Source: an uncultured Prevotella sp.
Lineage (GTDB): Bacteria; Bacteroidota; Bacteroidia; Bacteroidales; Bacteroidaceae
Direction of reading: 5' to 3'
Assembly: GCA_900540885.1 (NCBI GenBank)
Contig: UQHJ01000083.1
Span: 1 to 9,958, forward strand
Length of the DNA stretch: 9,958 nucleotides
Shown here: piece by piece, positions 1 to 5,178 of the stretch
How positions within the stretch are numbered: the stretch's first letter is position 1
How the letters are laid out: each line of letters starts with the position of its first letter
Translations under genes and position numbers: made by a program
The notes under the pieces: model-generated
Told to the model about the DNA's origin: nothing
The model's input: only the letters and a program-made list of their open reading frames with translations
Databases searched by the model: none

Positions 1-76
1 GGGCATCGAACCCCAAGTTGGCAATGCCGACGCGGGGACGCGTCGCCCCCAGGTTAGGACGCCGCCCCCCAATTAG
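1..76 (+). other. GC-rich edge, possible C-terminus of a truncated CDS
   Basis: This stretch is about 68% GC, while the DNA after it is strongly AT-rich. Reading from base 2 there is an open frame to a TAG at 74-76, giving a short proline- and arginine-rich tail (ends TRRPQVRTPPPN). The other forward frames are also open for part of the way, so coding is not proven. Three degenerate copies of a CCCCmArkTwGG core start near 11, 47 and 67. I do not recognise a family. It could be the end of a gene, or a GC-rich repeat or element end cut by the window. Confidence 0.25.
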
Positions 77-276
77 GCAGACAATTTACAGTTTGAAAGC
101 CTCTACGAAATGTTTCAGAATGATCTAAATAGGCATCAGGCTTACGTATATTTTACCAATGGTATTTTTTGCTTTCATGTTTCATTTTTATGTTTCAACT
201 TATTGATTATCAATACTTCTGAAAGCTGAAACATACGACTTCTATGTTTCATTTTTAGTTTCAATGTTTCACTCAA

Positions 277-362
277 AAAAACACTGTGGGAGCGATTTAA
301 AAACACTGTGGGAGCGATTCAAAAACACTGTGGGAGCGTGAAACCTCTCCCATTGTGTTTTT
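277..362 (+). repeat. Three 22-bp direct repeats plus one inverted copy
   Basis: Units start at 277, 299 and 321. Each contains the core AAAAACACTGTGGGAGCG; the first two are followed by ATTT and ATTC. Units 1 and 2 differ only at the last base. An inverted copy, CTCCCATTGTGTTTTT, follows at 347-362 and can pair with any of the three. The array lies in non-coding DNA. Its function is unknown. Confidence 0.85.
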
Positions 363-370
363 ATTTTTTT
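321..370 (+). terminator. Terminator-like hairpin made from the third repeat
   Basis: AAAAACACTGTGGGAG (321-336) can pair with CTCCCATTGTGTTTTT (347-362). The fold has one U-U mismatch and one G-U wobble, and the loop is about 10 nt. A T-rich run follows (363-370), so on the plus strand this resembles a rho-independent terminator. It would end transcription coming from the left edge of the window. The wobble favours the plus-strand RNA. Confidence 0.5.
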
Positions 371-509
371 GTGTAAAGTTTATTGCGTGTTCTTATAAAT
401 GAGTTTTTAGTTTGTGAGTTACAAGGTAGAGTAAACAAAACAAGCTTTATAACTTCATAACCTCAAAAAAGAAAATTGAAACAGAAGACTGAATACTGAA
501 CACTAAAAC

Positions 510-562
510 TGAAACTATGAAACTAAAGATGAAACATAGAAATGCTATGTTTCATAGTTTCA
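510..562 (+). repeat. Overlapping inverted repeats with a shared arm
   Basis: TGAAACTATGAAAC (510-523) is perfectly complementary to GTTTCATAGTTTCA (549-562), a 14-bp pairing. Inside it, ATGAAACATAG (529-539) is perfectly complementary to CTATGTTTCAT (545-555), an 11-bp stem with a 5-nt loop. Both stems use bases 549-555, so they exclude each other. This is clear in the sequence; a regulatory role is inference. Confidence 0.8.
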
Positions 563-614
563 AGTCGTTGGTAATCAATGTGTTACCACGTAAAAATGAA
601 ACATGAAACAAAAA

Positions 615-655
615 ACAGCGGTGGTAAAAAACTGTAAGGGTTTTACTACCGTTGT
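615..655 (+). other. 15-bp hairpin, better paired as plus-strand RNA
   Basis: ACAGCGGTGGTAAAA (615-629) pairs with TTTTACTACCGTTGT (641-655) with 13 Watson-Crick pairs and two G-U wobbles. On the minus strand the wobbles would be A-C mismatches. No long T-run follows, so a terminator is unlikely. A smaller hairpin, TGGTAA (569-574) with TTACCA (583-588), lies just upstream. Confidence 0.5.
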
Positions 656-673
656 ACCGGTATTTGGGTAATA

Positions 674-714
674 AAAAGGTCAATGACTGTGATTAACAGA
701 GACATTGACCTTTT
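674..714 (-). terminator. Rho-independent terminator for tRNA-Ser / dnaA
   Basis: A perfect 12-bp inverted repeat pairs 674-685 with 703-714 (AAAAGGTCAATG on the minus strand). A short inner CTGT/ACAG stem sits in the loop. On the minus strand the stem runs into CTTTTTATTA. It lies about 12 nt past the mature 3' end of the tRNA, the right place to end a dnaA-tRNA transcript. Confidence 0.85.
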
Positions 715-725
715 GTGTAATAGTG

Positions 726-813
726 CGGAAAGAACAGGATTCGAACCTGCGAAGCCCTTTAGGGGCTTACACGCTTTCCAGGCGTGCCTCTTCAACCACT
801 CGAGCACCTTTCC
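726..813 (-). tRNA. tRNA-Ser, anticodon GGA
   Basis: On the minus strand an 88-nt cloverleaf can be read. The acceptor arm is GGAAAGG paired with TCTTTCC, with discriminator G. The anticodon stem encloses the loop CTGGAAA, giving anticodon GGA, which decodes serine UCC and UCU. A long variable arm (GCCC CTAAA GGGC) is typical of serine tRNAs, and the T-loop is TTCGAAT. No 3' CCA is encoded: the bases after the discriminator read CAC, so CCA must be added afterwards. It starts 21 nt after the dnaA stop codon on the same strand and is followed by a terminator, so it is probably transcribed with or just after dnaA. Confidence 0.97.
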
Positions 814-834
814 TAATATGTCAAGGAGAAATAC

Positions 835-2223
835 TTACTTGAGTACTCCTTCTAACTCTTCCACCTCGCGGCGGAACTCTTTGTCTACTCCGATGCGATG
901 TCCCACTTGATTGCACGCATAAAGCACTGTGCTGTGGTCACGCTTGCCAAACTGACGGCCTATTTGGCTATAGGTAGTTTCAGTATATTTGTGAATTAAG
1001 AACATGGCCAACTGGCGGGCTTGCACAATGGCCTTCTTGCGACTTTTTGAAGCCAAATCCTTTGTTTTAACACCATAGCGCTGACATACGGTCGAGGCAA
1101 TGTCGTCGGCCGAAAGCTCTTTGCGTTCGAGGTTGACTGCACGCGCTACTACGCGTTGGGTGAGCTGAAGGTCAATCTCGCAGTTGTCAACCACCGAATA
1201 GGCCATGATAGAGTTGATGATACCTTCTAACTCTCGTACACTGCTCTCTACATTTTGAGCAATGTATTGCACTACTTCTGTGGGGATAACCTCTTGCAAA
1301 CCGTCGCGGCGAATTTTGGAAATCAAGATGTCGCGGCGTAACTTCGTGTCGGGCTTCTCCATTTCTACCACCATACCCCACTTGAAGCGTGTAAGCATAC
1401 GTTCTTCGATGCCCTCGAAGAGTACGGGCGGACGGTCGCAAGTGATGATAATCTGTCGATTATTCTGTTGCAAATGGTTGAAAATGTGGAAGAAAGCCAT
1501 TTGCGTCTTTGAGGTCGTAATCTCTTGAATGTCATCAATGATCAAGACCTCGATAGATTGGTAGAAGTTGATGAAGTCATTCTGTGTGTTGTGAATGACT
1601 GAGTCGGTGTATTGTGTCTTAAACACGTGAGCCGAAACAAACAATACGCGCTTATTCGGATTTTTCTCTTTAATGTGTACACCAATGGCATTGACCAAGT
1701 GAGTCTTGCCCACACCGCTGGGGCCGTAAAGGAAGAAAGGGTTGAATGCGCTCTTGCCTGGGTCTTCGGCAATGCTGAGACCTACGCTGCGTGAGAGTTT
1801 GTTGCTGCTGCCCTCTACAAAGTTGTCGAACGTATAGCGACGATTGAGTTGCGACTCCAAGGGGGGTAACTCGTTCTGTTGGGGAGTAACGCGGTAACGA
1901 TTGATCTCTTTCCCTTTGTCAGCCGTAGGCTGTGTCTTAAACAAAGGTTCGGGTACAGCGTTTGTGATAGGATTCTTCTCAATGATGTACTCCAACTTAA
2001 TTCCTGCCCCCATGTAGTGGTGGACCACCTGCATGAAGTAGTTGACGTAGTTGGTATCGAACATTTCGGCAAAGGAACGACTGGGCACCTTAATCTTGAG
2101 TCCCCCTCCTTCGTAACTAACAAATTGTATAGGCTCAAACCAAGCGACGTAGATGTCGTTTGGTACATTTTGTTTGAAGAAGTCTATGCAATTTTGCCAG
2201 TATTGCGGAAGAGGTTGTTCCAT
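835..2223 (-). CDS. dnaA: Chromosomal replication initiator protein DnaA
   Basis: DnaA is the AAA+ ATPase that binds DnaA boxes, opens the replication origin and helps load the helicase. The 462-aa product has the usual length and all four domains. The N-terminal helicase-interaction domain covers about 1-85 (YWQNCIDFFKQ, YVAWFEPI). A short variable linker covers about 86-125. The AAA+ core has Walker A GPSGVGKTH (167-175), Walker B LIIDDIQ (227-233), an arginine-finger box EERMLTRF (273-280) and sensor II SSVRELEG (327-334). The C-terminal DNA-binding domain (about 368-462) carries the DnaA signature, RDHSTVLYACNQVG, at 428-441. The ATG at 2223 fits the family N-terminus. There is no strong Shine-Dalgarno sequence. 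It is oriented away from argF', and tRNA-Ser lies 21 nt downstream. No cluster of DnaA boxes is visible beside the gene, so this need not be the origin. Confidence 0.98.
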   Translation of the reverse strand: MEQPLPQYWQNCIDFFKQNVPNDIYVAWFEPIQFVSYEGGGLKIKVPSRSFAEMFDTNYVNYFMQVVHHYMGAGIKLEYIIEKNPITNAVPEPLFKTQPTADKGKEINRYRVTPQQNELPPLESQLNRRYTFDNFVEGSSNKLSRSVGLSIAEDPGKSAFNPFFLYGPSGVGKTHLVNAIGVHIKEKNPNKRVLFVSAHVFKTQYTDSVIHNTQNDFINFYQSIEVLIIDDIQEITTSKTQMAFFHIFNHLQQNNRQIIITCDRPPVLFEGIEERMLTRFKWGMVVEMEKPDTKLRRDILISKIRRDGLQEVIPTEVVQYIAQNVESSVRELEGIINSIMAYSVVDNCEIDLQLTQRVVARAVNLERKELSADDIASTVCQRYGVKTKDLASKSRKKAIVQARQLAMFLIHKYTETTYSQIGRQFGKRDHSTVLYACNQVGHRIGVDKEFRREVEELEGVLK

Positions 2224-2312
2224 TTTAGTTAACTCTTTTGGAGGTGCTTGTTTGTTCGGGTTTGCAAATTTCGATATTTATTTTGGATTAAGAAACTGCT
2301 AAACTATTTTTT
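2224..2312 (-). promoter_or_regulatory. dnaA 5' leader / presumed promoter region
   Basis: These 89 bp between dnaA and the inverted-repeat element must carry the dnaA leader. On the minus strand there is a GAAATTTG that matches 7 of 8 positions of the Bacteroidetes -7 motif TAnnTTTG. No convincing -33 TTTG sits at the right distance, so the promoter position is only a guess. Confidence 0.3.
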
Positions 2313-2498
2313 TAAGTAGGTGTTAAAAATTAGTTGATATGAATTGGTGCAGTATTTCGTTCAGAAACATAGGGTGAAGAGGGAGCGTAGCGGGCTACGT
2401 GACCGATGAAGCCTATGTTTCTGGGCGAAAGAATGCGCCAAGGCATATCGACTAATTCTGAACATGATTAATATAAACTAATTTTGAACACCTACTTA
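2313..2498 (+). mobile_element. 186-bp MITE-like element with 23-bp terminal inverted repeats
   Basis: The ends 2313-2335 and 2476-2498 are inverted repeats matching at 22 of 23 positions (outer sequence TAAGTAGGTGTT). Inside, arm 2330-2373 faces 2412-2455: 36 of 44 positions are Watson-Crick pairs and four more are U-G wobbles on the plus strand. At the tip lies a small perfect hairpin, CGTAGC/GCTACG (2386-2399). The right side contains a duplicated segment, ACTAATTCTGAACA (2451-2464) and ACTAATTTTGAACA (2477-2490). There is no ORF. The outermost bases could represent a TA target duplication. The size and structure suggest a non-autonomous transposable element or palindromic interspersed repeat; a transposase family cannot be assigned from this copy. 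Confidence 0.6.
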
Positions 2499-2523
2499 TA
2501 GGGCTTTGTAACATAAAATAGAG

Positions 2524-2539
2524 GTGAACTGCAGTTCAC
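2524..2539 (-). terminator. 16-bp perfect palindrome overlapping the argF' stop
   Basis: GTGAACTGCAGTTCAC is a perfect palindrome that includes the argF' stop codon (2536-2538). On the minus strand it is followed by CTCTATTTTATG, a weak T-rich tail. It may be a weak terminator for argF' or a protein-binding palindrome. Confidence 0.35.
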
Positions 2540-3498
2540 ACTTCCTCCAATAAATGTTTGAGCACGACGGTGGCGGAGATTTCACGATTGGCCGCTTCGG
2601 GAATGACGAGCGAACGTGGTGACTCAATCACATCGTCCGTAACAATCATGTTGCGGCGAACAGGCAGGCAGTGCATGAACTGCGCATTGTTCGTAACGGC
2701 CATGTGGGCAGCGTCAATCGTCCACGACATATCCTTAGACAATATCTTGCCATAGTCAGCAGCGTTGGCCACGCCAGGACAACTCCAGTTCTTGGCATAT
2801 ACAAAGTCAGCTCCTTCGAACGCCTTCATTTGGTCATATTCCACTTGTGCATCACCTACAAACAAAGGGTCGAGTTCGTAGCCATGAGGGTGAGTGACGA
2901 CAAAGTCAACGTCGGCAGCACGCATCCATTCTGCAAAGCTGTTGGGTACAGCTTGGGGTAGGGCGCGAGGGTGAGGCGCCCATGTAAGCACAACCTTCGG
3001 GCGCTTCGTCTCCTTATGTTCCTCAATCGTGATTAAGTCAGCAAAGGCCTGCAAGGGGTGAGCCGTAGCACTCTCCATTGAGAATACGGGGCGGCCACTG
3101 TACTTAATAAACTGTGACAGAATGTTTTCGGCATAATCCGCCTCGCGGTCGGTTAGTCCAGCAAAGGTGCGCACACCGATGAGGTCGCAGAATGAAGCCA
3201 TAACGGGAATGGCCTCGAGTAGGTGCTCACTCTTGTCACCGTCCATTACTACACCGCGTTCTGTCTCCAACTTCCACGCCCCTTGGTTTACGTCGAGCAC
3301 CATGACGTCCAATCCTAAGTTGCGTGCCGCCTTTTGCGTAGAAAGGCGCGTGCGCAGAGAGTTGTTAAAGAATATAAGGAGGGCCGTCTTGTGGTGGCCA
3401 AGGTGTTCGAATTGATAGCGATTGGCTTTAATCTCAGCAGCCTCGGCCAAAGCTTTGTCAAGTGAACCGAGGTCTGCAACGTGTAAGAATGTCTTCAT
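2536..3498 (-). CDS. argF': N-succinylornithine carbamoyltransferase (SOTCase type)
   Basis: This enzyme transfers the carbamoyl group from carbamoyl phosphate to an N-acylated ornithine in the acylated arginine pathway used by Bacteroidetes. The 320-aa product aligns by eye along its whole length with the Bacteroides fragilis SOTCase. It has the carbamoyl-phosphate motif SLRTR (47-51), NQGAWKLETERGVVMDGDK (71-89) and HCLPVRR (276-282). Residue 90 is known to set acyl specificity: Pro in B. fragilis SOTCase, Glu in Xanthomonas acetylornithine carbamoyltransferase. Here it is Ser (codon at 3229-3231), which fits succinyl rather than acetyl preference. The frame is open up to 3657, but the ATG at 3498 matches the family N-terminus, and a -7 promoter motif lies upstream of it at 3532-3539. 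It is transcribed toward the inverted-repeat element and divergently from the thioredoxin-like gene. Confidence 0.93.
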   Translation of the reverse strand: MKTFLHVADLGSLDKALAEAAEIKANRYQFEHLGHHKTALLIFFNNSLRTRLSTQKAARNLGLDVMVLDVNQGAWKLETERGVVMDGDKSEHLLEAIPVMASFCDLIGVRTFAGLTDREADYAENILSQFIKYSGRPVFSMESATAHPLQAFADLITIEEHKETKRPKVVLTWAPHPRALPQAVPNSFAEWMRAADVDFVVTHPHGYELDPLFVGDAQVEYDQMKAFEGADFVYAKNWSCPGVANAADYGKILSKDMSWTIDAAHMAVTNNAQFMHCLPVRRNMIVTDDVIESPRSLVIPEAANREISATVVLKHLLEEV

Positions 3499-3531
3499 GT
3501 ATATATAGTGTATAGTTATTATCAAACATCG

Positions 3532-3539
3532 CAAAAGTA
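3532..3539 (-). promoter_or_regulatory. Predicted -7 element of the argF' promoter
   Basis: On the minus strand TACTTTTG matches the Bacteroidetes -7 consensus TAnnTTTG exactly, about 34 bp upstream of the argF' ATG. The expected -33 TTTG is not conserved at the right spacing, so this is a weaker promoter call than the opposite one. Confidence 0.45.
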
Positions 3540-3579
3540 GCACTATATTTTGTATATAACTTTGCATATTCACTTTTTG

Positions 3580-3611
3580 TTTGGCAATGGGCACAAAAAG
3601 TCGTACTTTTG
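3580..3611 (+). promoter_or_regulatory. Bacteroidetes sigma-ABfr promoter for the thioredoxin-nuclease pair
   Basis: TTTG at 3580-3583, then 20 bp, then TACTTTTG at 3604-3611 matches the Bacteroidetes consensus TTTG-N19/20-TAnnTTTG. It is 33 bp upstream of the ATG at 3645. Because it covers 3609, a longer N-terminus starting there can be excluded. Confidence 0.8.
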
Positions 3612-3644
3612 CTTTGTATAAATATAGTAATAACGCAAAAAACG

Positions 3645-4202
3645 ATGAAGAAAACACTTTTACTCCTTGCCCTTACTACCTTGATAGGTGCAACGGGCTG
3701 TGCTAAAAAGACAAATGTGGCACAAACTTCTGCTTCTGAGCAGACAGAACTGCAGACTCAAGTAGCTTATAACGTGAAGACTATTCCGACCTCTGTGGCA
3801 GGAAAAGACGTAGTGAGTGCCATTGCGGCCAACTATCCTGGACAAGTCGTGTTGATTGACTTCTGGGCAACTTGGTGCGGTCCTTGCCGCATGGCGATGA
3901 AACAGGTGGACGATATTAAGCCTGAACTCTCAAAGAAGGGGTGCGTATTCGTATATGTGACGGGTGAGACCTCTCCCTATGCTGATTGGCAGAAGATGAT
4001 AAAGAACATTGCTGGCGACCACTATCGCTTGACGGATAAACAGTGGAGCGAGATGTGTACTTCGCTCAATATTCCGGGTATTCCTGCTTACTTATTGTTA
4101 GGCAAGCAAGGCAAGAAGGTGTATGACAATATGAACGAGGGTGGTTATCCTGGTAGCGATATCTTAAAGAATAATATAGAAGTGGCGCTTACGGATAAGT
4201 AG
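3645..4202 (+). CDS. Thioredoxin-fold (TlpA-like) lipoprotein
   Basis: This is a predicted envelope-anchored thiol-disulfide oxidoreductase of 185 aa. The signal peptide (MKKTLLLLALTTLIGATGC) ends in a lipobox-like ATGC, so Cys19 is the likely lipidation site. The thioredoxin domain spans about 45-180. Its active site is FWATWCGPC with Cys78 and Cys81, and the cis-proline loop is GIPAYLL (Pro147). The WCGPC form and the membrane anchor fit TlpA/ResA-like reductases, which keep cysteines reduced in the periplasm. The exact substrate cannot be told. The ATG at 3645 is chosen because it begins the signal peptide and the promoter lies just upstream. The nuclease gene follows after 18 nt with no terminator between, so the two are probably cotranscribed, perhaps because the nuclease or other exported proteins depend on thiol chemistry. 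Confidence 0.9.
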   Translation: MKKTLLLLALTTLIGATGCAKKTNVAQTSASEQTELQTQVAYNVKTIPTSVAGKDVVSAIAANYPGQVVLIDFWATWCGPCRMAMKQVDDIKPELSKKGCVFVYVTGETSPYADWQKMIKNIAGDHYRLTDKQWSEMCTSLNIPGIPAYLLLGKQGKKVYDNMNEGGYPGSDILKNNIEVALTDK

Positions 4203-4220
4203 CGGTAACTGGATAAGCTG

Positions 4221-5093
4221 ATGAATAGAAAGGTATTTTCGTACGTTTGCTTGTGCTTGTTGGGGGTGTTGTCTTTCAGCTTCCTCTCTTGTACGGAACT
4301 GAAGAAGAACTTTGGACAAGAAGGTGAATGGGCAGCTGAGACCGTTGACGAACTCTACACTTCCGATGCAGAATCAGGTCAAAAGCCTAACAAACAAAAA
4401 AGTACTTCAGCAACAAAGGGAATCGAAATCCCCGTTTACGAAAGTAGCCGTGGGGGACAAATCATTCGCCACACAGGTTATATGTTGAGCTACGATGCCG
4501 ACTACAAAACCCCGCAGTGGGTGGCGTGGACACTGACGGCGCGTCAGGCACAAGGCACAGCGCCTCGTTATGATAAATTTCAGGCCGACCCTAAAGTGCG
4601 TGGTGCAAAAGCCTATCCTTCGGATTATACACGTTCGGGGTACGACCGAGGTCACATGGCCCCAGCGGGCGACATGAAGTGGAGCGAAACGGCTATGCAA
4701 GAGTCCTTTTATATGACCAATGTGTGTCCGCAAAATCGTAACTTAAATCGTGGCGATTGGAAAGACCTCGAAGAGTTAGAGCGCACTTGGGCCATTCGCT
4801 ATGGTGCGGTGAGTATTGCGGCAGGGCCTATCTATTATAGTAAGAAGCCAGCGCGCATAGGAGCAAACAAGGTGGCTGTGCCCGATGCTTTCTTTAAAGT
4901 GTTGTTGGTCAATTATCCGAAGTCGCCCAAGGCTTACGGCTTTATTTTCAAGAACGAAGCGGGCAATCGTCCGCTCACCTATTATCAACTCACCGTCGAT
5001 GAGGTGGAGCAACAAACGGGTATGGACTTCTTCTCGTCACTGCCCGATAAAATTGAAAACCGCATCGAAAAGGAATTACCTGCGGTGAAGTGA
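4221..5093 (+). CDS. DNA/RNA non-specific endonuclease, lipoprotein
   Basis: This 290-aa protein belongs to the NUC1 / Serratia nuclease (beta-beta-alpha metal) family, which cuts DNA and RNA without strong sequence preference. The N-terminus is a signal peptide ending SFLSC, so it is probably lipid-anchored at Cys24. A low-complexity linker (about 25-65) precedes the catalytic domain (about 68-285). The key motif DRGHMAP (142-148) contains the catalytic His145. The metal-binding segment NRNLNRGDWKDLE has Asn176 and Glu184 at the same 8-residue spacing as Asn119 and Glu127 of Serratia nuclease. All catalytic residues are present, so it should be active. Such envelope nucleases probably serve nucleic-acid scavenging or biofilm DNA turnover; no immunity gene is visible next to it, which argues against a toxin role. 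Confidence 0.93.
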   Translation: MNRKVFSYVCLCLLGVLSFSFLSCTELKKNFGQEGEWAAETVDELYTSDAESGQKPNKQKSTSATKGIEIPVYESSRGGQIIRHTGYMLSYDADYKTPQWVAWTLTARQAQGTAPRYDKFQADPKVRGAKAYPSDYTRSGYDRGHMAPAGDMKWSETAMQESFYMTNVCPQNRNLNRGDWKDLEELERTWAIRYGAVSIAAGPIYYSKKPARIGANKVAVPDAFFKVLLVNYPKSPKAYGFIFKNEAGNRPLTYYQLTVDEVEQQTGMDFFSSLPDKIENRIEKELPAVK

Positions 5094-5108
5094 GGGGTAT
5101 AAGGTTAT

Positions 5109-5155
5109 GAGGTTAAAAAGTTTGTTTTATTAGCATTGTGTAACTTTATAACCTC
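5109..5155 (+). repeat. Hairpin between nuclease and peptidase genes, dispersed repeat
   Basis: GAGGTTAAAAAGTT (5109-5122) pairs with AACTTTATAACCTC (5142-5155) with one mismatch. No T-run follows, so termination would be weak. Similar sequence occurs on the other strand near 440-466, so this is a dispersed AT-rich repeat (core GAGGTTATrAAGTTA). Confidence 0.55.
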
Positions 5156-5178
5156 AAATCTTAAAACACAAATAGTAT

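Larger units (their letters stand above)
77..673. other. Gene-free, repeat-rich AT-rich region
   Basis: No credible coding sequence lies here. The hexamer GTTTCA or its complement TGAAAC occurs about 16 times between 112 and 609 (for example at 112, 179, 192, 246, 258, 266, 510, 518, 530, 549, 557, 597 and 604). Many copies are arranged as inverted pairs. One is a 9-bp inverted repeat, TGAAACATA (227-235) with TATGTTTCA (243-251). The region also holds three 22-bp tandem repeats (277-338), a nested inverted-repeat cluster (510-562) and a 15-bp hairpin (615-655). Stretch 483-535 is a decayed simple repeat of ACTGAA/ATGAAAC type. I see no Bacteroidetes promoter with both elements intact. Confidence 0.7.

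Noticed and set aside
726..745. Attachment site of an integrative element at the tRNA-Ser 3' end
   Set aside because: No integrase gene and no second copy of the tRNA 3' end are found in the window; a normal terminator follows the tRNA.
683..910. Plus-strand open frame of 75 codons
   Set aside because: It runs antisense through tRNA-Ser and the end of dnaA and has no protein-like character.
3609..3644. Upstream ATG start for the thioredoxin-like lipoprotein
   Set aside because: It lies inside the -7 promoter element, and the signal peptide begins at the ATG at 3645.
3499..3657. N-terminal extension of argF' by 53 residues
   Set aside because: The extension is hydrophobic AT-rich translation with no family match and overlaps the promoter region; the family start is at 3498.
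4221..5093. Nuclease as a toxin of an antibacterial system
   Set aside because: It has a lipoprotein leader, no toxin-delivery domain and no small immunity gene beside it, so an ordinary envelope nuclease is simpler.
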